Origin: Caccousia sp900752115
GTDB lineage: Bacteria; Bacillota; Clostridia; Oscillospirales; Acutalibacteraceae
Reading direction: 5' to 3'
Assembly: GCA_902472225.1 (NCBI GenBank)
Contig: CABRNB010000006.1
Span: 1-58,814 of the forward strand
Length of the DNA stretch: 58,814 nucleotides
Position numbers and translations under genes: made by a program. Shown in pieces: positions 33,191 through 42,245 of this stretch (its first letter is position 1; every line of letters begins with the position of its first letter). The notes under the pieces are model-generated. The model did no database searches and was not told the DNA's origin. It saw only the letters and a list, made by a program, of their open reading frames with translations.

Positions 33191-33871
33191 ATGTGGAACA
33201 ACTGTAAAAAAGCGGTAACCTTCAGCTATGACGACGGCGTGGAATCCGACAAAAAGCTCCTGGAAATTTTCAACCGGTACGGCATGAAGGCGACCTTCAA
33301 TCTGAATTCCGGCCTGCTGGGCCTGCCGGACGCCTGGGAATACAAGGGCTTCCGGGTAGCGCGCCTCCCGCTGGATAACCTGCGGGAGCTGTACCGCGGC
33401 CACGAAATCGCCGTACACGGAGAAAAGCATCTGAACCCGACGGAGCTGAACGCGCAGGAGCTCTCCCGCGAAATGGGAGAGGACAAGCGGCGGCTCGAGG
33501 AGCTTTTCGGCACGCCGATGCACGGCATGGCGTACGCTTTCGGCGCATACGACGCACGAACCATCGAAACACTGCGGCAGTGCGGGCTGCGGTACGCGCG
33601 GACGGTGAAAGCAACGCACTCCTTTGACCCGCAGGAGAACCTTCTGGAATTCAATCCGACCTGCCACCACAACGATCCGCAGATTTTTGAATTGATTGAC
33701 CGCTTCCTCGCGTCCGAGCCGGACAAGCCGCAGCTGCTGTACATCTGGGGCCACGCTTACGAGCTCGACGCGGAGAACGACTGGGATCGCATGGAGCGCA
33801 TCTGTGAAAAGCTGGCCGGGCGGGACGATGTGTTTTACGGCACAAACTGCGAGGTGCTGCTCGGCGAATAA
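33191..33871 (+). CDS. Polysaccharide deacetylase-family protein (NodB homology)
   Basis: 226 aa, CE4-like fold. VTFSYDDGVESDKKLLEIF holds the catalytic Asp and metal-binding Asp, and IAVHGEKHLNP holds the H-x3-H metal ligands. YAFGAYD and the terminal IWGHAYEL complete the set. No signal peptide, so it is cytoplasmic, as in several Firmicute members; the substrate is unknown. The ATG at 33191-33193 has AAGGAG nine bases upstream. Divergent from the GNAT-MarR gene and followed by a terminator. Confidence 0.88.
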   Translation: MWNNCKKAVTFSYDDGVESDKKLLEIFNRYGMKATFNLNSGLLGLPDAWEYKGFRVARLPLDNLRELYRGHEIAVHGEKHLNPTELNAQELSREMGEDKRRLEELFGTPMHGMAYAFGAYDARTIETLRQCGLRYARTVKATHSFDPQENLLEFNPTCHHNDPQIFELIDRFLASEPDKPQLLYIWGHAYELDAENDWDRMERICEKLAGRDDVFYGTNCEVLLGE

Positions 33872-33872
33872 C

Positions 33873-33895
33873 GGGAAGCCGCGCGGCTTCCCTTT
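33873..33895 (+). terminator. Intrinsic terminator of the deacetylase gene
   Basis: GGGAAGCCGCGCGGCTTCCC, an almost self-complementary hairpin starting one base after the stop codon, followed by TTT. Confidence 0.7.
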
Positions 33896-33936
33896 GGGCC
33901 GTCCGGCGGGGAGCGGTTCCCGCCTCATCATGCGGC

Positions 33937-34407
33937 ATGTCTTTCGCTGCGCTGCACGGCGCGCGCGGATACTGCCTGTTCGACATTGAGAGCGTAACAC
34001 GGCCCGACGGCTCCCTGTACCCGTCCACGGCCGCGATTGCGGGCAGCATGCGCGTCCTCTCCGCGCTGGCCGGAGGAATGCCGCGTCTGTGCGAAAAGCC
34101 TATGCAGGCGGTCGGGCAGGAGGAATACGCCGTATACCAGACGCTGGACTTTGACGGCTGGACGGTGATGATCCGCTTCACCAACCCGGCCCCCGGCCTC
34201 GGCAGGGACGACGGGGACCGGAACTGGCAGGATTACCGCAGGCTTGACTGGCAGAACCGCCTTTTCGGCGCGCTTTTTGCGGGGAAATCCCCCTTGAGGG
34301 AAAAGGGGCAATCTGTTATAATGTTCCTGTTGCCGGCCGGAGCGGCGAGCGTCCGGCCGCTGATGCAGAAATTCACACGAACATTAAGGAGATGCAGGGA
34401 TACATGA
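33937..34407 (+). CDS. Hypothetical protein, probably a gene remnant upstream of ychF
   Basis: 156 codons from an ATG with no clear RBS. The first ~110 residues look protein-like (ARGYCLFDIESVTRPDGSLY, YQTLDFDGWTVMIRFTNP), possibly the C-terminal part of a larger enzyme. The last ~40 cover a sigma-A promoter and are probably not meaningful. The frame stays open upstream without a start. The TGA stop overlaps the stranded ychF ATG. I do not recognise a family. Confidence 0.35.
   Translation: MSFAALHGARGYCLFDIESVTRPDGSLYPSTAAIAGSMRVLSALAGGMPRLCEKPMQAVGQEEYAVYQTLDFDGWTVMIRFTNPAPGLGRDDGDRNWQDYRRLDWQNRLFGALFAGKSPLREKGQSVIMFLLPAGAASVRPLMQKFTRTLRRCRDT
34294..34322 (+). promoter_or_regulatory. Native ychF promoter, stranded by the element
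   Basis: TTGAGG (34294-34299), 17-bp spacer, TATAAT (34317-34322), 82 bp upstream of the ychF-like ATG in the left repeat. In the uninterrupted chromosome it would drive ychF. Now it reads into the element's left end, where the first gene lies on the other strand. Confidence 0.75.
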
Positions 34408-34419
34408 AATTAGGTATCG
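34386..34419 (+). repeat. Left attachment repeat (attL) with truncated ychF start
   Basis: The 34-bp sequence from AAGGAG to GGTATCG matches 55026-55059 with four mismatches, and its last 16 bp (ATGAAATTAGGTATCG, 34404-34419) are identical. It carries a ychF RBS and first codons; after the core the frame diverges and ends after 24 codons at 34478. The recombination core must lie in the identical block. Confidence 0.88.
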
Positions 34420-34545
34420 GCATTCAGACGCCGGATTCCATATCTTCATACTTCTCCACAAACACCGCTAGAGCCTGATACAGCGCCGTTTTACGCAAAA
34501 CCGACCAAATTATAAGTTCATATTTCTCTATGCAGCCCCACGCAG

Positions 34546-34566
34546 AAATGGCGTAAAAATGGCGTA
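34546..34566 (+). repeat. Left pair of integrase arm-type repeats
   Basis: AAATGGCGTA occurs at 34546-34555 and 34557-34566, an 11-bp period, one helical turn. The same arrangement with one base changed (AAATGGTGTA) stands at 54968-54988 beside the right end. Paired direct repeats inside both ends are typical binding sites for the N-terminal domain of Tn916/lambda-type integrases. Confidence 0.7.
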
Positions 34567-34621
34567 GAGAAACCGACTGATTTGCAGGTGGAGAAGAGCA
34601 CTACTACTCTAAGAAAACACA

Positions 34622-34663
34622 AAGATGAGCACGGCCTATACAAACGGTTCGTGCTCATCTTTT
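34622..34663. terminator. Bidirectional terminator near the element's left end
   Basis: GATGAGCACG pairs with CGTGCTCATC across a 16-base loop, with T-runs on both sides (TTTTTC on the plus strand, TTTGTGTTTT on the minus). It would stop both res transcripts and read-through from the stranded ychF promoter. Confidence 0.75.
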
Positions 34664-34689
34664 TCATAGGGTAGTCACCATAAGAAAGA

Positions 34690-34711
34690 GGCAGCAGATT
34701 TCTCTGCTGCC
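34690..34711 (-). terminator. Hairpin just after res
   Basis: GGCAGCAG pairs with CTGCTGCC over a six-base loop, followed on the minus strand by TCTTTCTT, 35 bp past the res stop. Confidence 0.6.
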
Positions 34712-34745
34712 CCATCAGAAAACATGAGATGCGGTCATTCACTTG

Positions 34746-37205
34746 TTATAAGGCTTCAACAGTCTCCAAGAACTGCCCCATGCTCACTGCTCCATGCGGC
34801 AGATTTTCCTCGTCTTGGAACACCATGTAATAGCGGTACCGATTTCCCGCTGCGTTCCGCCAAGCCGCACCCAGTTCGATCTTCTCCTGACTGTCGTCGT
34901 TTTTCAGGTGATCACCCTTGGTTTCGGCAAGGATGATTTTGCCGCTTTGTGTCATAATCATAATATCAGGGTAGTGGTTGAAGTAGCCGTTGATGGCAAA
35001 GCCGTGCCGGGCGATATTCCGGTGCCACCAAAGCACATTGGGAATGGCTGTCAGCCGCTTCACTAGCTCTTGTTCCAGCTCGTTCATGCCCTCCTCAGCC
35101 TCATAGAGCGACTTTCCGTAAATCGCCGTGCTGCTTGTTGGATGGATTGCCGATGGCAGACGGTAGGACGGCTCGCACACAATTTTGCCACGGTCCAGCC
35201 ATGTGAAGAAGGTCTCCTTGTAATGTTGATCCAGCAGGCTTTCGATTTTGGCACGGATTTTTGCCGCAAAGCCCAGTGGGGCCTTTTCCATAGCGGCAAG
35301 CTGTTCCCGATCCATCCCGTCCACAATGAGATTGACATAAGCGCGTAAATCTCCGCCATCCACCATGTTCAGCTTGTCCAACTGGTGGATCATCATGTCC
35401 TTGCACTGGCGCACTCGGCTTTCCGATGGGAGATTGCTGAAATATTCCTTGAAATACCGCTGGTCGGCGGCTTCCATCTGGTAAGCCCTCGGCACACTGC
35501 GGCCAGACGCCACATCGACCTTGACGATCTCATCGTCTGCCGCATCAAAATCAATATCGTATGCTTTACCTTTCAAAGTGAAGCCGTCGGCAAGCTGCTC
35601 CTTGCTCAGCAGCACCTTATCCCCGTTCGTAAACAGGGATTGCGGGATCACCTGGAAGAACTGCGGGATCAGCAGCCCGTCCACGCTCCCTCGATATTGG
35701 GGGATGATAGGAAATGTGTTCGCTTTGTCCCGCACCTCCCACGGCAGAACGGCAGCAAACGGATCGTTGTCCGCGCCCTGCACCGCCTGATTGTATGCGT
35801 CGCCCGCCTGCCGGGCCTCGGCAAGCATACTGTCTGCTTTAGGGGCGGAATCCGGCGTTTTTTCGCTCTCCCTGCGCCGTTGCAGCTTTGCCCAGATGGA
35901 TTTCCCGTCCAGCCCGGCAAAGTCATCCTGCGCGGTTTCCGGCTCGAACATCGGAAGCTGTTCCGGCACGGGAGCAGGTTTAGCAGGTTCTATCGGCTCG
36001 GCAAGCCGGTAATCCCGGTCGCTGAATCCCGCGCTGTTCAGCCCGCGGATGATCTGCTGTACTGTATCGTTAAAGTCGTTGGAAGAAGTCAGCACATAGG
36101 ACATATTCAGGGCTTTTGCTTTGTGCTCGGCGGTGTAGGGCAGGCGCAGAATACGCCCCAAAATCTGCTCCACATCCACCTGACTGGTCTTGTTGGCAAG
36201 AGAAGCCAGAATATAGGCAAACGGGCAGTCCCAGCCCTCTTTCAGCGCGTTTACCGTGACGATGTACCGTATCGAACAATCCGGGGACAGCAAATCCACG
36301 TTTTTCAGCTCGTTCACATCGGCGGTGCGGATGGCTATGTGTCCGGCGGGAATCCCGGCTTCCACCAGTTCTTTCCGCATTTTTTCAAAGGTGGTTGCGT
36401 CCTCCTTCCCCTTTGGCTGTGCTTGGAACAGGGCAATGGGGCGGATGTACTTTCCACCGTTCTGATATTCTGCGTTGGCGATTTCTTCCAACCTATCCCG
36501 AAGGTCAATCGTGTCCATCAGCACCTCAGCCTGGCTGTCCCGGTTATAGACGATCACCGGAAGCTTGACCATGTGCTCCGCCTTGAGCTGCACCGCATCC
36601 ACATAGGAGATGATGTTGCTGCGCTTTTTGGGTGTGGCGGTCAAGTCCAGCACAAAGCAGGGGTTAAAATTGGCGAGCATTTCTATACTCAACTCGGATC
36701 GGGCATGGTGGCTCTCGTCCACGACCACCAGTGGATTGAGTTGGTTGATGACCTGAAACAGCGCCGTTTCATCCGCATTCTCAATGGGGTTTTCCGGCGC
36801 GCCCAGCACTTTGGCAAAGGCGGCAAGATTGCTGTTCTCCTGATAGGCTTTTAAGCCCTCTTTGCCCCGACCGCGGAAAGAATCGTAGGACAGCACCATG
36901 ATGGAGAGCTGTTCGGTGACGGCAGTTGGGTTGAAATTCTGCCCGTTCAAAAGCTCCTGCTTGGTATAAACCTCTACCCGCCCTCCGAAATCCACATCAA
37001 TTTTCTGCCGGTAAGGATGGCGCGGGTCTTTTAGGGCTTTTGCGGTTTGCGTCAGAATTGCGTCGGACGGCACCAGCCACACCACCGCCTTAGTCTTGGT
37101 AAACGGCAGTGCGTCAAACACAGGCCGGACGGCGCTGCAGGCGAGGAAGGTTTTTCCGCCGCCGGTGGGCACCTTGAAGCAAAGGTTGGGAACGCCGGGC
37201 AGCAC
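34746..37205 (-). pseudogene. Type III restriction enzyme Res subunit-like helicase, N-terminally truncated
   Basis: 819 codons from a GTG. Superfamily 2 helicase motifs are clear: motif I KVPTGGGKTFLA, motif II VVDESHHARSE, motif III LTATPKKRS and motif VI QILGRILRLPY. A C-terminal restriction-endonuclease-like domain has the catalytic pattern YPDIMIMTQSGKIILAETKG (D-x-E-x-K type). Motif I starts about ten residues in, while family members carry some 70 residues before it. The missing part is replaced by an out-of-frame metallophosphoesterase gene, so this is a deletion junction near 37215. No Mod methylase gene is present, and no RBS stands before the GTG. Probably inactive as a restriction enzyme. 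Confidence 0.85.
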
Positions 37206-37981
37206 ATCCTGATACTTACAACCATAGTTGTATAATTTTCTGAGTATATCCCGGCATCGTACTTTGGAAACAATCCTTGATTAGGCGCCACTATTCCACC
37301 GATAATAGGTAAGCGAAACTGTCCTCCGTGTGCATGGCCACTCAAAACAAGGTCAATATTTTCGGATACATAGTCTTCAAATGCTTCTGGTCTGTGTGAA
37401 AGCAACACACAATAATTGTCAGTTAGATTCATATTATTGATTTTCGTTTTTATCATGCTTTGCTGAAGGGGGGCTCTATCTGTAAAATCGGGGTCATCTA
37501 AGCCAGCAAGCTGTATGCTTTCCGTGTTTTTTATCAATTGTACTGCTCTATCATGGAGAATAGCAACACCTTCATCAAGCAATATACTTTCTAATTCCTG
37601 ATATTGCTCACCAAGCCATGCCTCATGATTTCCTGTTACATAATAGCAAGGTGCAATCCCTGTAAGAGTTCCCACGAGTTTTTGGGCTATATCAATATTG
37701 GTCTTGTTGGAATCTACCAAATCCCCAGTTATTACAATAATATCAGGCTTTTCTTTTTCTATCAATTTTATTAATTGACTGTTGTTTTCACCGAATTCGG
37801 CATTGTGTAGGTCAGAAACGACAACAATACTATAATGATCAAATGAAGCAGGGAGCCTATCGCTTGCAACCGTATAGTGCGTAATCCCCACAGTTGTATT
37901 GCTCCATGCGGTCCATATTACGAGAAGAACCATTATTACTGTTACTATATAAAAATGCCTTTTTGATTTTTTCCTTAACAT
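37052..37981 (-). pseudogene. Metallophosphoesterase (calcineurin-like), C-terminally truncated
   Basis: Residues 1-255 are a good membrane-anchored YkuE-type phosphoesterase: an N-terminal TM segment (HFYIVTVIMVLLVIWTAW), VVSDLHNAEFG (metal site 1), VITGDLVDSNK, YVTGNHEAW, and SGHAHGGQFRLP (last metal ligands). At YTTMVVS the family normally continues with RGLGN, but here the frame runs into the res gene and the last ~55 codons are antisense-like nonsense. So the gene lost its final strand region at the same junction that beheaded res. The ATG at 37979-37981 has GAGGGAAG upstream. All metal ligands are still present. Confidence 0.85.
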
Positions 37982-38028
37982 AATGCTTCCCTCGCTTAAT
38001 TTCCCGCTCGATAAACCTGAGTACTTGC

Positions 38029-39015
38029 ATGAGATGGCTGTCCGACAACCACAAGATCCCTCGGGAGGCCCAGTCCTACATCATCGACTCCACCGGCGCC
38101 CCAGTCTGCGCTCTGCTGCCCTTCTCCACATGGGCGGTCTTCTTCGCCGGTCTGTTCTACGCCGAAGCCGGTATCCCGGAGCTGGGCTACGGCAGTGCTA
38201 TTGACACCTTCTACCACATCATCCCCTTTACCTTCTACGCCATCGCCGCCGTAATCATCGTCCCCCTGTTCGCCTATGGCCTGATCCCCAAGTGGGGGCG
38301 GATGCGGAAGGCATATCAGCGAGTGAATGAAACCGGGCAGGTCTACTCTCCGGAGAGCCGGGACCTGAATCTGGATGAGGAGGATGAGTCCCCCGACATC
38401 AAAGGTAATATCTTGGATTTCGTCCTGCCCATTGGTGTGCTGATTGCCTTGACCATCGTCACCGGCGAGCTATTCCTGGCCCTAATCGCGGCTATAGCCG
38501 TGTGCTTCCTGCTTTATATCCCCAGGCAGAAAATGACCGCCGCCCGTTTCTGCGACCTTGCCATGCATGGATTCTGCAACATGATCCCCACCGTTGCCAT
38601 CATCTTCTTTGTCTTTGTCATGCAGCAGGGCATGACCGACATCGGAATCGCCAGCTATGTCATTGACGCCGTGCGGCCCGTGATCAGCCCCGTACTGCTC
38701 CCGGCCATCACCTTCCTGCTGGTAGCAGCGCTGAACTTTGCCACCGGAAGCGCCTGGGGCATTCCTGCTCTGGTCAGCCCCATCATCCTTCCGCTGGCTC
38801 TGTCCATCGTCGTCAACCCTCTGGTGGTCATGGGTGCCATCGTCTCCGGCGCCACACTGGGCAGCCATGCTTGCTTCTACTCCGATGCAACTGTCCTGAC
38901 CTCCAGCTGCTGTAAGATGAACAATATGGATCACGCGCTCTCGCAGTTGCCCTATGCTATGTGTGCGGCCGGGATTGCAACGGCGGGCTACCTGATTTGC
39001 GGTTTTCTTCTGTGA
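38029..39015 (+). pseudogene. NhaC-type Na+/H+ antiporter, N-terminally truncated
   Basis: 328 codons with about eight hydrophobic segments. The sequence MRWLSDNHKIPREAQSYIID followed by STGAPVCALLPFSTWAVFF is the middle of an NhaC-family antiporter, and NFATGSAWGIPALVSPIILP is its conserved later helix. Family members are about 480-520 residues, so the first ~150-180 are missing. The break is near 38020, about 40 bp from the divergent phosphoesterase start, and no RBS precedes the first ATG. Likely non-functional. Confidence 0.85.
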
Positions 39016-39051
39016 TGAAATATGGTATGATTTCGATGGAGGTGTTTGCAT

Positions 39052-39627
39052 ATGCGTATCGTACTTGGGGATATTACTAAAATGGACACGGACGCCATCG
39101 TCAATACCGCCGTTTCCGATCTCTCCCCCTGTCCCGGAATATGCAGCGCAATCTTTGCCGCAGCGGATACGGAGGAGTTGAAAAAGGCCTGCCGGAAGAT
39201 TGGGCGATGCCGAATCGGCCACGCTATGGTCACGCCCTCCTGCGGACTTCCGTCCAAAATCATTATCCATGTGGCTGGCGCTGGCTGGTATGGCGGCGTC
39301 CAGCGGGAGCGAATGCTCCTGGAGGAATGCTACCGCCGGGCGTTGCAGAAAGCTCTGCTCTACAATTGCAGGACTGTGGCAGTTCCACTGATCTTCTCCG
39401 GCGACTGCCATATGCCTCGGGCCGAGTCTATCCGCATCGCGGGAAAAGTTATCCGGGAGTTTGAAGTTCGCCATCCGGACATTGAGGTCACTCTGGTTCT
39501 CTACCAAGAGGGGGTCTATGAGATGGCCCGCCGTCTGCTGGCTCAAGATAAGCCAGACTCTACTGAAGCTGATGTTGGTCGCTCGGAGCCGGAGCCTGGC
39601 AAATCACCGGATCGCCCATCTATATAA
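39052..39627 (+). CDS. Macrodomain protein with a diverged ligand loop
   Basis: 191 aa; residues 1-165 are the macro fold. The opening MRIVLGDITKMDTDAIVNTA corresponds to the usual GDITK...DAIVNAAN; HVAGAGWYGG and VAVPLIFSGD match the IHTVGP and PLISSG regions. The loop that normally reads GGGVDGAI is here PCPGICSAI, and the N-A-A-N asparagine is lost, so ADP-ribose hydrolysis may be weakened or altered. The ATG at 39052-39054 has GGAGG nine bases upstream. The ~25-residue C-terminal tail is Pro/Glu-rich. It lies 36 bp after the nhaC remnant. Confidence 0.85.
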   Translation: MRIVLGDITKMDTDAIVNTAVSDLSPCPGICSAIFAAADTEELKKACRKIGRCRIGHAMVTPSCGLPSKIIIHVAGAGWYGGVQRERMLLEECYRRALQKALLYNCRTVAVPLIFSGDCHMPRAESIRIAGKVIREFEVRHPDIEVTLVLYQEGVYEMARRLLAQDKPDSTEADVGRSEPEPGKSPDRPSI

Positions 39628-39634
39628 CACAGTA

Positions 39635-39670
39635 AGCAGGAGGCTGGTCGATACCGACCGGCCTCCTGCT
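39635..39670 (+). terminator. Hairpin after the macrodomain gene
   Basis: AGCAGGAGGCTGGTCG pairs with CGACCGGCCTCCTGCT around a four-base loop, one mismatch. No strong T-run follows, so termination is probable but not certain. It may serve both converging genes. Confidence 0.6.
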
Positions 39671-39820
39671 GCTTTGAATGGCTTTGCCCATAGATAGAGG
39701 CGAAGACATTTTCAGGTCTTTACAAAGAGGTTTCATTGAATCATAGTTATGCCGCCGGCATACGCCTTTGCAGGCCCCGAATCTTTTTGAAACCTCGTTT
39801 CCAAGGATAAGAGTCACCGT

Positions 39821-40735
39821 CTATGCGATTGGGCTTGTGTAGGTAAACCGGTGCCCGTTGAGCTCCATGTCCAGCACGACGCTCGTCTTGGCTTCAGCAT
39901 AAACAGACGGAGGGAGCAAAGCGGTGACAACTGTGATATATTGCGTTATAGTCTGACGTTCATCCGGATTATCCCAAGAGGAAATCTCGGTTTCCTCCGT
40001 TTCACCGTCAACTGCGTAGTTTTCCTGAGGGATGGGCTGACCATCCGCCAGCACCGTCACACTGACAGTTTTACCCACCGCGTCTTCCGGCGCACCGCAC
40101 ACCACGGGGAGGAAGTCCTCTCCTTTAAACTCATACAACCGGATTTCCACCATACCAGTATCCGGGTCATAGGAGCAGCGAAACTCGGGGCTTCCGCCCA
40201 TATGCTCGGCCACATAGGTTTCCGTTTCTCCATCGGTCCGCTCAATGGTCAGGGTGATCTCAAAATCCGGATGGCTCCCCTCGCCGTTGGCCGCCCAATA
40301 TGCTTCGAAATCGGGCACAAAATTATCATACATTGCGCTGTAATGCCCGGTATCGATCTCCTCCCTGGAAATGCCTTCACCAAAGATGTCTTCATAGAAA
40401 GCCTTTTGAGAAACTAAATCAAACACATCGATCCTGGCCGATGAAATGGTCTCCGGATTGGCCAGAGTCGCGTCTATCAGCCCATAGGAGCTGTTTATGA
40501 TGGCAGTGTAGATTTGGCATTCCTCCTGCGCATCCGGTTCCTCCGCATCAGAGGATGGCACTTCATGCGGGTCAGAAGCCTGCAGTTTCGGAGAGCCTGT
40601 CGAGGATTCCACGACAGATCCTGTATCCGAATTTTCTGTTATTTTTTCTGCCGACTCTCCACACCCAGCCAGGACGGTCAGACACAGGAGAACGGGAATG
40701 AATAAACTCCATTTTGGTTTTCTGCAGTCACTCAT
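39821..40735 (-). CDS. Lipoprotein, last gene of the envelope operon
   Basis: 304 aa from the ATG at 40733-40735, which overlaps the stop of the preceding gene (ATGAGTGA); an ATG four codons earlier is also possible. Signal sequence SLFIPVLLCLTVLAGCGE ends in a lipobox (LAGC), so it is lipid-anchored at the outer face of the membrane. After a Ser/Glu-rich linker (25-65) the domain (70-300) is predicted mostly beta. It contains stretches like FEITLTIERTDGETETYVAE and VDGETEETEISSWDNP. No known family recognised. Confidence 0.8.
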   Translation of the reverse strand: MSDCRKPKWSLFIPVLLCLTVLAGCGESAEKITENSDTGSVVESSTGSPKLQASDPHEVPSSDAEEPDAQEECQIYTAIINSSYGLIDATLANPETISSARIDVFDLVSQKAFYEDIFGEGISREEIDTGHYSAMYDNFVPDFEAYWAANGEGSHPDFEITLTIERTDGETETYVAEHMGGSPEFRCSYDPDTGMVEIRLYEFKGEDFLPVVCGAPEDAVGKTVSVTVLADGQPIPQENYAVDGETEETEISSWDNPDERQTITQYITVVTALLPPSVYAEAKTSVVLDMELNGHRFTYTSPIA

Positions 40736-42149
40736 CGCGGCCCACATCCTTTCCTTCTGTTTTTTCTAAAGCCTTTTTCCTGCGAACCAAAACGAAAAAA
40801 GCCAGTGTCACTACTGCGGCTAAGAAAATGGCGGCGGCAATGGAGAGCACTGTCCATCCGTTTTCATACTCTTCCGGCAGATCTGCCGGCGGGGAAATGG
40901 ATTCCCCGTCAGCCGGGTCGACGGGATCTACATTTTCCCTTCCGGCTGAAACGGCGGCGGCATCTCCAGATGGGGATATCTGAATCACATCATTTGTGCA
41001 GTAATAACTATACATACCTGTTTTTTCAATTTCAGGCCGATAATCCTCCGGAACCGCGCTTTGATCGGTGGTGAGGTTCCTTAGACCGTCCACAGGAACT
41101 ACAAGCTTTGCAGGTGCCGTCTCGCCGCTCCATGCATCTGTGATTGGGATTTCCATGATGCTCCGATAGACGGAATACATGTACTCCTTAGGATACTCTT
41201 CGCTTTCTTCCAAACCGTCCGTGCCCCAAAAGAATATTTCTCCATCCTTTTCAATGGCCCCCATGCTGGATAACTCAGACTGTCTTAGGGTCATCATTTT
41301 GTTTTCAGGGTCTTTGGTGTATTCCTCCGGCCATCTGTCTTGACGGAGGGTAGCGACGCTGACAGCGAGATACTCATTTCCACTTGGAAGCCCGGCGGCA
41401 GGGATCAGTTCAAAAATATCCACCTGCCCTTCGGTAATGACCTCATCAGGCTCAAGAACCCGGATACCATAGAGCCGATTATCGCCTTTTTTGGAAGCAA
41501 GTTCAACATCGGCGGTGTATTCGCTTTCCTTTATGACAGTTTCTCCAAGCCAGGCCTCTTCTTCCATGCCGGAGTCATCTGTCAGAATTGGTTCTGCTGC
41601 CAGCTTGCCCTGCAAGGGAAAACTGCTGGAAATAGAACCCACAAACGCTGCGGAATAATATTCGGCGTCGGAACCTCTATATGCTGTCAGCGTAGCTTCC
41701 GGACCGATTTTGAGAACACCTTTCGTCCCTTCTGCCATAAACCGTATCGCAATGGGGGATTTCTTGGTCTCATTGATAATCAGCGAACCGTCCCCGATGA
41801 TTTCCAAGCTTCCACCCCATCCGAATCCCCACACAACAAGAGCGGAAATATGGTTTTCCCCAACTAACTTCAGCTTCAAATCATCTCCCATTTCATTGGT
41901 GTTCAAACTGGTGTTCGGGTGATTGTAGTTGGTCAGCGTGATGGTGTTGGTCTCACGATCATAGGCCGCTCCCGCTACTTCGACAGCCGGCTCGCTGCTG
42001 CTGAATAAAAGCTGCGCTTCTTCTCCTTGAATCAGTTGAATCCAGGCGCTGCTCCATTCTCCGGAAGACGGTCCGTTTTCCGCGAATGCCGCTACGGGCA
42101 ATCCAGCAGCGATGCAAATGGTCAGCAACACTGCAATCAGTCTCTTCAT
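40728..42149 (-). CDS. Secreted, membrane-anchored surface protein with beta-helix-like repeats
   Basis: 473 aa. Signal peptide MKRLIAVLLTICIAAGLPVAAFA; extracellular region 24-425; C-terminal TM segment (WTVLSIAAAIFLAAVVTLAF) followed by RRKK, an anchor without a sortase motif. Residues 60-150 (ETNTITLTNYNHPNTSLNTN, DDLKLKLVGENHISAL, GSLEIIGDGSLIINET) resemble repeats of beta-helical carbohydrate-binding surface proteins of gut Firmicutes. The rest has no clear family. It shares its anchor style with the neighbour at 42246-43355 and precedes the lipoprotein. Confidence 0.75.
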   Translation of the reverse strand: MKRLIAVLLTICIAAGLPVAAFAENGPSSGEWSSAWIQLIQGEEAQLLFSSSEPAVEVAGAAYDRETNTITLTNYNHPNTSLNTNEMGDDLKLKLVGENHISALVVWGFGWGGSLEIIGDGSLIINETKKSPIAIRFMAEGTKGVLKIGPEATLTAYRGSDAEYYSAAFVGSISSSFPLQGKLAAEPILTDDSGMEEEAWLGETVIKESEYTADVELASKKGDNRLYGIRVLEPDEVITEGQVDIFELIPAAGLPSGNEYLAVSVATLRQDRWPEEYTKDPENKMMTLRQSELSSMGAIEKDGEIFFWGTDGLEESEEYPKEYMYSVYRSIMEIPITDAWSGETAPAKLVVPVDGLRNLTTDQSAVPEDYRPEIEKTGMYSYYCTNDVIQISPSGDAAAVSAGRENVDPVDPADGESISPPADLPEEYENGWTVLSIAAAIFLAAVVTLAFFVLVRRKKALEKTEGKDVGRDE

Positions 42150-42245
42150 GAGCTCTCCTCCTTTTTCCGGCTTTGCCGGGGATAAAGCTGGACAGGATAC
42201 AATGGCATGGTATCCCGATGTTTGTATGGTTCTGATAGTCTCATC

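Larger units (their letters stand above)
34420..34745. other. Left end of the element, non-coding
   Basis: About 325 bp without a supported gene, apart from the 24-codon ychF stub ending at 34478. It contains the paired arm repeats (34546-34566) and two hairpins that terminate the leftward res gene. Confidence 0.6.
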
